Positions 20,253 to 33,576 are shown, counted from the stretch's first letter. The stretch: 64,000 bases of DNA from Podospora bellae-mahoneyi (GCF_035222275.1 NW_026946359.1:2976001-3040000), one strand, 5' to 3'. The notes: a model not told the origin generated them from the letters alone. Translations and numbers: made by a program.

Positions 20253-21745
20253 TCACTTCTTCTGCACCGTCTTCTTCACCCCCTCAACGAAAGCCTCAAC
20301 AGCATCACCACCACCCAGCGGCACAGACCCGCCCCTCACCAGACCACCGTTCTCAACCGCAATACCCAAAGAACCCGCGACAGTAGGCAGGCCGCCATCC
20401 CGGAGGGCTGATGTTAGGCTTGCTAGACTTTGCGTAAACTGAGGACTGCGCAGCACCTTTTTGAGGAGAGCGCGCTTCTGCCCGGAGCTCATGGCCTGCT
20501 TGGCAGCCTCTACTGCCTCTGCACTGGGCTCCTTGTCAATGTCATCCCCGTTCTCACCCTGCTGCGAGAGAACCAGTACCATGGGTGGGAGGTAGCTCAG
20601 CAAGTTGTCGACGTATTCATCTGACGCCGAGTCGAGCATGGGGATTGTAGTCGATGGTTCGAGAAGATCATTGAGCAGGGGATAAAGCTTGCCCTGAGCT
20701 GACTGACCACCGCCCCCGCCGAGCTTCTGGTTGGCCTGGATCGAGGCCAGGAAGTTCCGCACCGCATCGGCAGCGTCGTTGTTTGCATTGTTGCTTGCCC
20801 TGTGAAAAGACAACACATCAGCACTTGCTCCAACGTTGGTGCTCAGATATAACCGGGAAAGTAAACGCCAGAATTCGCATTCTTTGAGGGCCCTTTGCTG
20901 GCCAAGTCTAGGAAAGTACATGCTATCTGCAAGCTTGTCTATCCTCTTGCGCCAGAAAATCATGATTAAGCCATGCGGATAGAGTATCAACACCTACGCT
21001 CTCGCACCATCAGCACCTCCGTCTCTCGAGTCCTCGCCCTCTTGCCGGAAATCTCCCCCAGTTGCTCCAGGACCGGCACCTCCGCTGCCGCCGCGGTGGT
21101 GGGCATGGGCGTCGCCGTGCCCCTCAACGTCCTCCATCGTCTCGTCCTCGTCATCACGTCGGCTGTCGTCGGTGTTGTTGCGGACCGAGGCCAGCTCACG
21201 GGTCACATCCACCTCCTCTCCCTGCAAGAGCTGGTCGACGATCTCTCCGATCTTGAGATCCCTGGGGCTGAACCAGGTGGGATCGCCGCTCTGCCCCTGT
21301 GGCTTTGACTGGAGCCAGAAGATGTGTCTCTGAGAGGATGAAGTGAACTTGAGGACGAAGATGCGACCGTTGGTCTTGGCTGAGGGCTCGGTGGGGTTGC
21401 GGGTGTTGTAAGGGGTGAAGTGACCATCGGTTGGGACCATGACGAGATCAATCTCGGGCTCGTCGAGGGGGACATTTCTGGGTCGCCAGCAAAAGTGGAT
21501 GAGGTCTAGGTATGGCTTGTGTTAGCTGGTGTTTGTCGGTGGAGAGCTGGGTAATTGGCATAGCATACCATCTTCCGAGTACAGATAGATATAGCCAGGT
21601 CTGGAGTCGGGCTCAACCTTGTAGGGCTTTGAGTTGTGCTGTTGCGTCGTCAGTAAAGTGGGGGATAGCTCGAGACAAGAAGGACCAGACGAACGTCGAC
21701 CTGGCAGAGGCCCGCCTTGAAGGTGATGATGGGTGTTATCGACAT
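20253..21745 (-). CDS. rpn13: proteasome ubiquitin receptor Rpn13 / ADRM1
   Basis: Four exons on the minus strand: 21745-21695, 21638-21569, 21505-20998 and 20799-20253 (1176 nt, 391 residues). The N-terminal Pru domain runs MSITPIITFKAGLCQVD, GYIYLYSEDDLIHFCWRPRN and FVLKFTSSSQRHIFWLQ. A Gly/His/Asp-rich linker leads to a C-terminal DEUBAD-like helical domain (SNNANNDAADAVRNFLASIQ... LLSYLPP) that binds the deubiquitinase Uch37. The full two-domain form is like human ADRM1 and unlike the short budding yeast Rpn13. It docks on Rpn2 in the 19S particle. Two of three donors are unusual: GTTCGT for intron 1 and GTAGGT for intron 3. I picked them because only they keep the frame and the conserved KAGxCxVD and ASNNANN segments. 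Confidence 0.9.
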
Positions 21746-23829
<2,084 letters not shown>

Positions 23830-23969
23830 AACGTTGCAAGATACAGCAAACAAGAAAGGTAGTAGCACTGCAGCTGCGGATGGGACTGGGTTTAAAAGTC
23901 CCGAGAAAAGTACTTTGGGGAAAGGGGGATGAGGTGTGTAGCTGTGAGGGGCTATAATGGGTAGTTGTG

Positions 23970-24009
<40 letters not shown>

Positions 24010-24515
24010 GAGGAAGAGAGAGACGAGATATTTGAAGCAGAAACCATTCATACGATTTTTTTTCTTTTTTTGGTTTAGTCATTTATCAAATGTAAATGCG
24101 GGAGGTTAGGGATGGGGGAGGGGGAGGCCGGTCTACAAAAACATAGAGAGGACATTGAAGCCGGGACGGGAACCTGGGTTTGGTGTTCAAGCTTTCAATT
24201 GCGAAACGAATACATGGAGACTTGGGGCGAGCAAGGGGGGACGGGTTGTCTTTTTTGAGTCGTTAGAAAGTTGTACAGATACCACATGATATGATTCAAG
24301 TTTATGATTGGGGTATTATGGGGCTACGAGAGAAAACGGGATGAGAGATGATGTGAAGGCCCCCCTTGTATTATTTTCCAGAGTTTGAGAGTTCCAGAGT
24401 TGACGATCAACATCTCTTTCAAAGCCAACTCATATCCTACTCCTGAAACGTGCGCTATTACGATTCAATATCGTTAATCCAGACCTCCTCCTGTCCTATC
24501 CCATTCCCAGGTTAG
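23830..24515. other. convergent 3' region, GT62 gene and pex4
   Basis: Facing 3' UTRs, containing a GT dinucleotide repeat. No gene seen. Confidence 0.45.
23971..24006 (+). repeat. (GT)n microsatellite
   Basis: About 18 GT units in the 3' flank of the GT62 gene. Confidence 0.95.
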
Positions 24516-25151
24516 TTAACTCCCCTCATACCTCCCCCCAGGCTGATCCCCAATCCAAAGCTCCACCAACCCCCTCGCGCCAATCTCATCCCCCTCCCTG
24601 AGCAGCGCAGCAACGTCGACGTTGAGAGGTGAGTCAATCCCCGGATGATCAAGCAGCATCCTCACTGCCTTTACACACTCCAACACACTATACGCCGGGC
24701 TCCAGGCATCTTTTAGTAAATCAAGACATATCTCCCCGGTCTCTAATTTCACGTTTGCATGGACAATCGAGGTTTCAAACTTGATTTCCGGCGGGGAGAG
24801 GGGGTACGTAGGGGGGATGGTAATTTTTAGTAACCACCTGCCATCTATCATCGCGAAATTTCAGCATTTGATCAGGATATGGCTGTAAAGGAAGGGGGGG
24901 GGGAAGGGATAAAGAGGGAAGAAAGACAAACCAGCATATCCACCCCCTAACCCTCTCCCGTTCAGTACCGCCTCCCAATGCAACAAGTCGGTTTGGTCGG
25001 GCGGGCCGAGGCGTTCGATCCCGAGTTCTATCTCTTCGTTTGGGGCGTCTGACAGTTGGGATTGGATGGAGGCGTATTCTTTTGCCAGGCGGCGCATTGC
25101 CGCCCGAGCTCCTGCAGCTGAAGAGGACGATGGTTTTGATCGGGAGGACAT
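24516..25151 (-). CDS. pex4: peroxisomal ubiquitin-conjugating enzyme Pex4
   Basis: Two exons on the minus strand, 25151-24932 and 24844-24516 (549 nt, 182 residues). The join gives GYADGRWLLKITIPPTYPLSPPEIKFET, a standard E2 core. The active-site cysteine is in TGEICLDLLKDAWSP, near residue 125. The N-terminus begins MSSRSKPSSSS, then an alpha-1 helix RRLAKEYASIQ. The IEELGP-like linker and DHPGIDSPLN segments fit Pex4 rather than general E2s. The usual HPN motif reads HAN here. Pex4, anchored by Pex22, monoubiquitinates Pex5 so that the Pex1/Pex6 ATPase can pull it out of the membrane; pex6 is at 54.6 kb. The intron acceptor GATGATAG is weak but is the only one keeping frame and fold. Confidence 0.9.
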
Positions 25152-25237
25152 TTTCTTCTGACTCTATGTGGGAGGAGGGGATATCGTCACGTAGGTCGGC
25201 TGGAGGGTGGAAGGGGGTGGAAGTCTATCGAGGTGCC

Positions 25238-25300
25238 GTATGCGACGAGGTATGCGGTATGCGGTATGCGGTATGCGACGAGCTAATGCGATGCGATGCG
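25238..25300 (+). repeat. GTATGCG / GATGC short tandem repeat
   Basis: Four or five TATGCG-type units, then GCGAT units, about 90-150 bases upstream of the pex4 start codon. Confidence 0.85.
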
Positions 25301-25310
25301 CTGGTGACAG

Positions 25311-25345
25311 AACCCTAACAGTCGGTGTTCGAATACCCTAATCCC
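25311..25345 (-). promoter_or_regulatory. telomere-like boxes upstream of pex4
   Basis: AACCCTAAC (25311-25319) and ACCCTAATCCC (25335-25345) read as GTTAGGGTT and GGGATTAGGGT on the pex4 strand, 160-195 bases before its start codon. Confidence 0.4.
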
Positions 25346-26241
25346 GAAAACAAAAGCTCGCGAATGGATTATGAGGGAATCTTGGCTCTACTTGTCGTCG
25401 TTGTCGTCTTCAAGAAATAAATGTTGATGATTGCTAATCTCCAACCAAACCTGTCACGGTTCAGCTCACACGCGGGTAGCAGCTCAGCTGAACACGGCAC
25501 GGCACGGGCACCCACCTACACCCACACCACCTCCGTGCATCGGACCCGCTGAAACTGCCGAACCAAACGGCCCCAAATTACCGAGGCACCGTACCAAACC
25601 TCGCCCTGGAACCCGGAGCACAGTGCATGGTTTTCAGCATCCCAACCCCCCGAGTGCCAGCGGGCTGATCATACATACACATCACAAGGAGTCCCTTCCA
25701 CACCTCTACAAAACTCAAAACCATTGCGTCGACCTCGTCATGCATTAGATGCGTGAACCGCCCTAACTACCTCGCTATGGTCGAACACATTGTACGCATT
25801 TGATATGTCCAGAGAATCAAAAACCATCGTCCTCCCCCAAATTTGTGAATCATATGTCCATCACCCATCATGTCCTCCCCTCCTACCTAGCCTCCTCCAG
25901 CAAAAAAAAAAAAAAAATCATAAAGAAACACAAGCAACCTTTGGCAATTGAGATCATGTTCATCTACAACTTCCATGCAACCTGGTTCTCATGCGACCAA
26001 ACACAAAAAAAGAACAGAAAATAAGATAAACAACGCCATGCTCCCCGAATTAGAAACCTCACCCTCAAAGTCATAATCCTACATAAATTCCCAGTACTCA
26101 AAAGCCACGCGAAGTAACGAACGAGTACCAATTGTTGTCTTGTGATTCATTCCCGAGATAAAAGTCTTGATCATGGCGACCTCATAATCAAGCCATCTAT
26201 CAGAGTTGTGTGTGATGCGTATGCCGAGACGCCGATGCAGC

Positions 26242-29103
26242 TTACGCCGCCTCGTTATCCTTGGGCTTCCAGAACTTCACCATCCTGCTCAATCTCTTGG
26301 CTTTGCTGACTTTGGACTTCTGCTCTGGTTCGCTGTCCAGAGGAACCTCCATTGACAGCTTGCTCCGCTCGCCATGAGAGCTGCTAATCAAACGGCTCAA
26401 GCTGGCCAGACTGGAACGCCTTCGCCCAAAGGCAGTCGAAGTGAACGAAGCCGGCCGTGGCAAGTCGTGCAACGGCGGGTTTCTTGCCTGGGGGTGCTGG
26501 GGGAACAAGCTTTCGCGCGTCATGGTCGAGTTGCTGCTGGTGAGCGAAGGAATATCATCTACCGAGATGCGCACTTCCGGACCAGGCTCGCCCAAGAGTA
26601 ACGACTGGAAATTATCCTCCGTGATGGATGACGGCGCTGTCGAGATCCGATGGGCGTCGTACGACATGGGTGTGCGTGGAGATGGGAATGCCGATGACTG
26701 CGTCATGGAAAAGGGGCTGATGGGAGGCATCGAGGATGGCGGAAGGCTCAGTGGCCCAACATCGACAGGCGCCAAATCCTTGGGACGGGAAACGTGACGT
26801 GGGGATGGTGTGGTGGATCCGGAGTAACCGCCGTGAATCGAAGAAGAGTTCCTCGGGGTGCCCGGTGCAACGGCAGGGACGGCGTCCGGAGTGTCACTAT
26901 TCGCCGAGCCCATCGTATAGTCAGACACCACACTAAGGGACGCCTTCCCTTGCTCGCCGTCCTGAGAGGTCCTAGCAGCGGGAGACTCCTGAGGGACGAT
27001 TGGAGAAGGTCTCGCTTCAGGGGCAAGGCTTGTGCTCTCCGACTTTTCCACAACAGGGGTTTCAACCAGCGGTGTAGATTGTCCAGCGGAGCTCTTGCCG
27101 GAATCGCTGTCCTCCTCTTCTTCTTCATCCTCCTCAAACACATCTGCCATGGTGGAGCTGCTTCCAAAGCGTCTGAACCCAAGCCTACCGCCTTCAAAAG
27201 GCACCATTTCTGGTGCGCTTTCCGCACGGCGATGGTGGTAGTGCATGCCCGGGCCAGTGAAGCGGCTCATTCCGGCTGCGCTGTGAAGCTGCTTCTTCAC
27301 GTTGCCACCGGCTCGTTGCGCCGCCTCCCACTCAGGGTTTCGAGGCAGGGGCGTATTGAAAGGACCAAGAGCCGCATCAAGGTCAATCATCTGGTACGAC
27401 ATATCCTCATCAGGGACAGAGACAGGCTTGGGGAATGTCCAAGACTGGAAATCTCCTGTATCCGGGGATTCGGTGACGGTGAAGGTCGGAACGTTGATTT
27501 GCGCATCGGTCGAGTCTTGCTGGAGAGCATCGACTTCCTCCAGGAACCGAGGTGGAGGCGGGGTTGGCGTTCTCCTCTTTTGCTTTCCGTAGCGATGTTT
27601 GGACTTGCGAGAAAGAATCGTTCCAGCCCATGTTTTGACCTTCTTTTGCTTCTTGCTCCTCTTCTTGGTGAGTGGCTTCATGGTGTTCAAAACCACATCC
27701 GGTTCAAGAGCCATGTCGTCCATAAACTGTTCCGCAGAAACACGCTCAGGAGCTGGCGAGTTAACGTGAGAACTGGAGGCGAGGGGGCTCTCTGTTTGAA
27801 AGCGTGTGGGTGATCCTGTTGCCTGTGAATCACGACCCTCGCGACCAAAGAAGGCCCATTTCTTGCCAGACCGAGTTGGGCTGGGTGTTGCCGGACTGTG
27901 GGGAAGAACAGGAGGGATGGCACCCAAAAATGGGATTGATCCTCGTCTCCTTGGCGAAGATGGAGTAGGCTCCTCTTCCTGAGCATTCAAGGTGTTCTCC
28001 AACACCGCCCCAGCTGTACTGGGCCGGCTATCGCTCATTTTGGCAGCTGGGCCGCCGAATGTGAAAGGTGTGCTGAAATCACGCTCACCGGTAGTGAGCG
28101 AGATGAGCGAAGAGATGCTGCCCGAGACAGAGTGTCCAGGGCGGGCGGTAGCCGTGCTGGAGGCGTCACTGGAGACCAAAGAAAGCGGTCTGGGGATATA
28201 CTCCAACGTGTCTGAAAATCCCACACGGTTTCTGGCCGGTGGCTTGGCGTCACCTTCCACGTCGGCCATCGGGACACCAGTGGAGTCATTGGGCGCCTCC
28301 GATGGTGATCCAATGTTTGGCTCCGATTTTCTGCCCTGCTCGGCAGTCGGGAAGTCCTGTCCACCGGGGCGATTCGGAAAAACAGGGCTGGCAGGAGCGC
28401 TACCTCCCCTCAAGTTGGGGTTCGGTGGTGGAGGCAGAATGATGGAGGAAAGATCGTGGCTGGATATGGCGGCAGATCGACGATGAGCGTGACCTCTCCG
28501 TGGTCTTGTGGGTTGCAACATCGGTGAGGCCATCCCGCTTTCTGGTTTTGTCGGGCTGACATTGGTGATCGTGATGGCCTCCCCGTCACGAAGCTTTCCT
28601 CCAACAAATTCGCTTCCGCCCCGACGATGTCCGTGGCCACCAGGTCGGGTAGCAGCTGTTCTTGGAGAGCTGGGAGCAGAAGGTGACTGCGCAGGGCTGA
28701 GGTAGGCGCTTTCGGGACTGAGGGTGGACGTCAAAGAGGCGCCAGGGTTGAACGAGAAATTGGGAAGCGCTGGCGTTCGAGGCTTGGAATTGTCAATCTC
28801 TTTAGTCAAATCCAACCCGGCGATATGAGGCTCTATCGCAGATCGCGGCCGTCTCCCAGTAGCGCGCGAGAAGGTGGATGGGGCCGAAGCCGAAGAGGAT
28901 GAAGGTCGTGCTGGAAACACGAATGGCGGGTTCGGAGGAGGCGGAATCGTTCTCGGCGATGTCTGTGGGCTGGAAGAGTAATCATCGTGGGGACCCATAG
29001 CGTCGGGGTTTGTGGAATCCGCAAGCCGAAGCATCGTGAGGTTGTTGAGGCCATCGGCCGTGGGAGCATCGACCATCATGTCGGAACCGAATGTGGTTGC
29101 CAT
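26242..29103 (-). CDS. large proline/serine-rich disordered protein, fungal-specific
   Basis: Single exon, 953 residues, starting at MATTFGSDMMVD. Almost entirely low-complexity Ser/Pro/Thr with many SP and TP dipeptides and basophilic sites such as RRRGSIPF, RRRSSLAS and RLSRMVKFW. A Lys-rich central segment (KKRSKKQKKVKTW, then RKSKHRYGKQKRR, about residues 490-530) and a short acidic block (EEDEEEEEDSDSG) stand out. The C-terminal KAKRLSRMVKFWKPK looks like a conserved amphipathic end. Similar fungal proteins carry the label 'cell wall proline rich protein', but there is no signal peptide or GPI signal here, so a cytoplasmic or nuclear, phosphorylated scaffold is more plausible. No enzymatic domain is visible. 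Confidence 0.8.
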   Translation of the reverse strand: MATTFGSDMMVDAPTADGLNNLTMLRLADSTNPDAMGPHDDYSSSPQTSPRTIPPPPNPPFVFPARPSSSSASAPSTFSRATGRRPRSAIEPHIAGLDLTKEIDNSKPRTPALPNFSFNPGASLTSTLSPESAYLSPAQSPSAPSSPRTAATRPGGHGHRRGGSEFVGGKLRDGEAITITNVSPTKPESGMASPMLQPTRPRRGHAHRRSAAISSHDLSSIILPPPPNPNLRGGSAPASPVFPNRPGGQDFPTAEQGRKSEPNIGSPSEAPNDSTGVPMADVEGDAKPPARNRVGFSDTLEYIPRPLSLVSSDASSTATARPGHSVSGSISSLISLTTGERDFSTPFTFGGPAAKMSDSRPSTAGAVLENTLNAQEEEPTPSSPRRRGSIPFLGAIPPVLPHSPATPSPTRSGKKWAFFGREGRDSQATGSPTRFQTESPLASSSHVNSPAPERVSAEQFMDDMALEPDVVLNTMKPLTKKRSKKQKKVKTWAGTILSRKSKHRYGKQKRRTPTPPPPRFLEEVDALQQDSTDAQINVPTFTVTESPDTGDFQSWTFPKPVSVPDEDMSYQMIDLDAALGPFNTPLPRNPEWEAAQRAGGNVKKQLHSAAGMSRFTGPGMHYHHRRAESAPEMVPFEGGRLGFRRFGSSSTMADVFEEDEEEEEDSDSGKSSAGQSTPLVETPVVEKSESTSLAPEARPSPIVPQESPAARTSQDGEQGKASLSVVSDYTMGSANSDTPDAVPAVAPGTPRNSSSIHGGYSGSTTPSPRHVSRPKDLAPVDVGPLSLPPSSMPPISPFSMTQSSAFPSPRTPMSYDAHRISTAPSSITEDNFQSLLLGEPGPEVRISVDDIPSLTSSNSTMTRESLFPQHPQARNPPLHDLPRPASFTSTAFGRRRSSLASLSRLISSSHGERSKLSMEVPLDSEPEQKSKVSKAKRLSRMVKFWKPKDNEAA

Positions 29104-32100
29104 CTTTTCAAAGCCGCTCTGCGGCACCAGAAACGAATGGCAGGGTCAGTCCCAAGCAACTGACATGTGGACGTCGTCGAGAGTAAAAGCGATCGCTCGG
29201 CAAGATTGATGAGTACCGAGCTGTGCGATCTAGGACCCAACCGGGCTGGTTGGGTTGGACGTCTGGTCGTGAAAATTAAATGATTAAAGACAGTTTGCAA
29301 CCTGAGATCTAAATGGGGGTCAGCAATGACCGGAACCACCGGACACAAACAGCGTGTTAGAACAATCAATCGTGACAAGAAGCCATCGAGGCAATTGAAG
29401 CGATTGCGAAGCGCAGGAGTAAACAAAAGCAATTGAGTTCCTCTCAAAGAGGAGGCAGACTCACCGTCAATCGGGATCTCGGAATGGCTGCAAAGGGCAC
29501 TGGAAAGAGCAGCGAACAAACAATGAAGCAGCAAAACGCTGTTTTTCCCAGACGAATCCAAGGCGATGAGGTGTTTTTTAAAGGAGTGGACGGTCAACCC
29601 AGCGCAAATCTCGAGATCTGCCACCGGAATTGAACCAAGTTTTGGGGGGAGGGGGGGGGTCGACAGAGCGACGGGCGGTGGTGAGGAAGAAGGACGCAGG
29701 AAAAGAGGATGGAGATTGGGAGTGGTAAAAGAGAGGGCGAGGTGAACCGAGCACACAACACAACCAGAGAGAAAACTGCGGGTGGGGGCCTAGCGTTGTT
29801 GCGTGTGCCCGAGAGTGCGTGAGTGCAAACAGTGCCAACCCCTGGAGCTCATACCGTGGTGAGCCTGGGCGCGCGCGGGAGCGGAGCAAAGGACAGGTTT
29901 GGGGCAGGGTGGGTCCAGGATGGATATGAACCGAACACAGGCTCGCTGTGCTGTTCATCTGATTTACCCCAAAACTGATTGCTGTTTTGCTTCAAGTACC
30001 TGGAGATAAACAGACAATAACTAAACAAAACACTGCGTATGATGAGAGCAAGGTCAGAGCAGCCACTGTCCCCGGCATTGACACCTACCGTCCGTATCTT
30101 ATCCTATCCTCCGTACCAACACAGTAATGCCGAGCAACCTCCAGTTCAACCACCAATCATCCCACGGCAACAGAGTCCTCCACGCCTTCAACTCCCTTCT
30201 TGGAGGCCGATGCTACACACAGTCGCAACGGAGAGGGGATCGCGTACAGCAACGGACAAGTCACTTGCATATGTGCTTCTTCAGGAACAGGTATCCAAAC
30301 TACGGATTGCTACCCTAGATCCTGTCTCAACCACCTGTGATTGCCAGGCTCCTCCTATGGACAGATGACTGCTCGGATGAATCTCGAAGATCCCGCCACT
30401 GAAATCTGGCGCTCAGATGCCGCTCTCCCTCTTCTTGATGCCATCTCCATTGTTCTGTGCCCGAGTCAATTTCGTATTGCCTGTATCGCAGCGCCCCGGA
30501 TTATTAGATGGAGAGCTACGCGACCGTCTGCGCCTCATCACTGTCGCGTTCAATACCCCGCTATTGTTCATGATTACAAGAGGCCAAGTCCCTGTGACCC
30601 GCAAAATAACAGCCGGGATGCCGGCTCACAGGCCAGGTGATGGAGCGTTCCTGAATGCCCCTGGCCAAGTGACAGTAAGCCGGATTTCGCACACACTGTG
30701 TATCTTCCTGCATAAACGCCGCCGTCTGGTGTGTGTGCATACCGGGGAGCGGTGAAGGGCTAGGAACATCGAGCCTTCTCTACCTCTGATGCTGTCAAGT
30801 GGCAGAGTACAGAGAAGAAGGGCAAACCAAGCCCTGATCACTAACTATCACGAAGCAGGTTGAGGTGCTGGAACATTTTATCTGGCCTGGCTATATCAGC
30901 CTTGTGGTCAGACTTGATTCCACTCACGATCTGAGGTTTGATGCATCTCTCTCAATGATTGAATGCTGGCTCGCTTCGACAGTCATACAGATCGGCCTTT
31001 GAACCGGACATAGGCCCTGGGTGGCGCCCGCGACTACTGCATGCAATCGGTCCCTGAGCTTGGTTCCTCCTGGTTGCTCAAAGGTTGCTGTTTTGATGCG
31101 CTGTTCGATTCTGGATAGAACTCCCTAGGCCTGCAGAAGGCCGACGCTAGACCCTGTCGCTAGATCGATCTCGTCGTCCACTGTGAGCTCGAAACGCCCG
31201 ACTAGCCAGGTGGGCACGGATCTTTCTGCATGCGCCACTCACATTCAGCCGGACGCCGTAAGGCCCAGATGGCGACACCGAGTTGCTGCATGCGTGCACC
31301 ACCATCTCGCTCGCAGGAGTGTCAGGACAACATCACCTGTCATCCGGACAGTTGGCGGGGATGACATGTCAGGCGGGGCTTATGGTTTGACAGCCCGAAG
31401 CCTCATCCATTGTTGCTGACAAGTGACAACCACACAAGGCTGGGCCGGCTGTGGTCTCTCATCTCGGAAAGTCACTGGCGTACCATTCCACGAACACCCA
31501 AAGTCTGTTCGTCTCGAACTCAAAGGATGCTCCTGTTCGTCAGACAGGGACACTTTCGTTGGTTGTCGTTTGTTTATTTGCAAAGGGCATCGAGGAAATG
31601 CCTCAAAGCTTTGTACACCCAAGCCGAACCAGTCCGGGCGAGAGCGGTCAGGTCTGAAAAACTGAACAGGCTCAAACTAGAATTTTGAACATGGTTCTGG
31701 CCTTGCGCCAGAACTGCGCAGTCGTTGGCTGTCATGGAATGCCAAGTTGATGAAAGTAATGTCGGGTGTTTCTGAGTATTCCTAGTCATATAAAAGGGCT
31801 CTGCTAAGAGGAATCTCGAGGGGCCATGTTGACACATGGCTCTCATTTCCCTGGGGAATTGCTGCGAACAATAATTCGTACAATAATACTAAACAACCCA
31901 CGGAATCCTCGAATCGAGCTGCATGTTTCAATATTGAGAAAAGCAAGACCATGAACCCCTCCACAAGGCCAACACCACTCGATGCCCGCTCCGTGACTGG
32001 TGCCGTCGCATTCACCCCGCGCTTCCGCGCCGTGGTGGAGAATGACTTCGATCGATCCCTGCAAAAAAGCAACGGAGCTGCGGAACATGGAAAGAACTTT

Positions 32101-32422
32101 GGGATTGGCGATGGAATTGTTTGCTGAACGAAATTGCGGTCGTTTGGAAAAGCGTAATTACGGATTACGTACATCGCGCGAGATGAAAGCAGGGGTACCG
32201 CGGACGAGCACAGCCACATGTGGCTTTCAACATGCTTCGCCAAGAGATCTGGGACCAGGGGGCCCCACAAGGGAAACGGCTGCCCCACAAAAGATTGGAA
32301 ATTCTGCCGCCCAAATTTTTCGAATCTCGAGATGTGTTGACCGCCTTCAAGAGCTGACCTGTAGGTGAGGAGCTGCGTCCTTCTTCAGTGCTTCATCCTC
32401 CCCACATCAGTCTCTATCAACA
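29104..32422. other. 3.3 kb without a convincing gene
   Basis: The first 0.7-0.9 kb is probably promoter and 5' UTR of the proline-rich protein gene. From about 29.96 to 32.1 kb there are only short, overlapping frames with no start context, domain or splice logic on either strand. The base composition is close to that of the neighbours, so it does not look like an A/T-rich RIP-decayed repeat. A short segment at about 32090-31900 on the minus strand looks like a mitochondrial presequence and is discussed in the findings. The last 300 bases are the cgr1 promoter. Confidence 0.45.
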
Positions 32423-32926
32423 ATGTCTGCGACAACAACAGAAACCACGACGGCGTCGGCGCCAGCGACCACGGCAAGTAAGCCCTTGGGCATGCGCGTA
32501 AATGGTTTGTCGATTTCCCATCTCTCAGCCTCTTCTCGACGGCCAATCTAAATCACAATGCTGACAACAAGCACAGGCAAGCAATGGCATGCCCCAAAGA
32601 AGGCATTCCGCCCAACCAAGGGTTTGACCTCGTATGAGGCGCGCGTCAAGTTGAGAGCGGACCAGGCAGCGATGAAGGCAAAGGAGAAGGAAATGAAGGA
32701 AGAAAAGGAGGCTGAGCGCAAGGTGGGCATCGCTCTACACAAACTTGGGATATGTCGGCAGTCCAAGCTAACTGAACATCTGCAGGCACGAATGGAGGCC
32801 CTCAAGGCGAAGCGCGCAGCGAAGGAGGAGAAGGAAAGATACGAAAAGATTGCCGAGAAGATGCACAAGAAACGGGTGGAGAGGCTGAAGCGCAAGGAGA
32901 AGCGCAACAAGTTGATCAATTCGTGA
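32423..32926 (+). CDS. cgr1: rRNA-processing protein Cgr1
   Basis: Three exons: 32423-32504, 32577-32722 and 32786-32926 (369 nt, 122 residues). The start [14 protein letters not shown] is followed by [21 protein letters not shown], formed across intron 1, the hallmark of Cgr1. The rest is one long highly charged helix ([25 protein letters not shown], then [22 protein letters not shown]... [19 protein letters not shown]) with continuous coiled-coil character. Cgr1 is a nucleolar protein needed for processing of the 60S pre-rRNA; its length is typical. Intron 2 has a GCTAAC branch site. Confidence 0.93.
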
Positions 32927-33576
32927 TCGCGTTGATGAGCAAGATACCCTTTTGATTTATTCGATACCCCTACGCTACAATGTCGTCGATAACCTGGAAA
33001 CGACATCGACACAACTGCTAAGGGCGGCTCTCCGACGTCCCTCACCAGCAACAAACGACGACACGGAACTGAAAAGGGCTGGATGAGGGGGGAGTCGTTC
33101 GTGAGGTCTACACTATCATCACATAGTGTGGGTAGGGACTTGCTTGGACGAAAATCTGGCAACCGTCCTCCAAACCCAAGACTGTTGTTGGACCTGCCCT
33201 CGGGTTGTCTTGTGCAGGCTGAGTTGCTCTAGGACATGGAAAGTCCCAGGGTTATTCGTCTTTGGATCCATGTATACGGCTCAACATAGACAGTGAGATG
33301 TTATGAGAATCTATTAAACCCAAAAAAGTCCACTGCCACCTAATGCATACCAATCTGCCTTATCTGAACGTGCTAGACTGTGAGGCGCCATCACATGCCG
33401 GTACGACACACAGCTGATCCCTTCCGTCAACCAACCAGGTTGTGCCCCACCCCGCCCAGACACCAAATGCAGCCACCACGGTGCTTTTGACTCCCGTCTA
33501 ACTTCACAAGCTTGCGTCGAAACCAGGGACTATCGTTGTGCGACGGCGGCCACCCAGCCCAATTAAACACAGGACG
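32927..33576. other. cgr1 3' flank and promoter of the next gene
   Basis: Tandem genes flank it. I see no gene or distinct motif. Confidence 0.4.

Larger units (their letters stand above)
25152..26241. promoter_or_regulatory. pex4 promoter and flank of the proline-rich protein gene
   Basis: Two minus-strand genes flank this 1.1 kb. It contains a GTATGCG repeat, two telomere-like boxes, one CCGAGG (25581-25586, the core bound by FarA/FarB-type regulators of fatty-acid genes in Aspergillus) and a poly-A run near 25905-25918. No gene seen. Confidence 0.45.
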
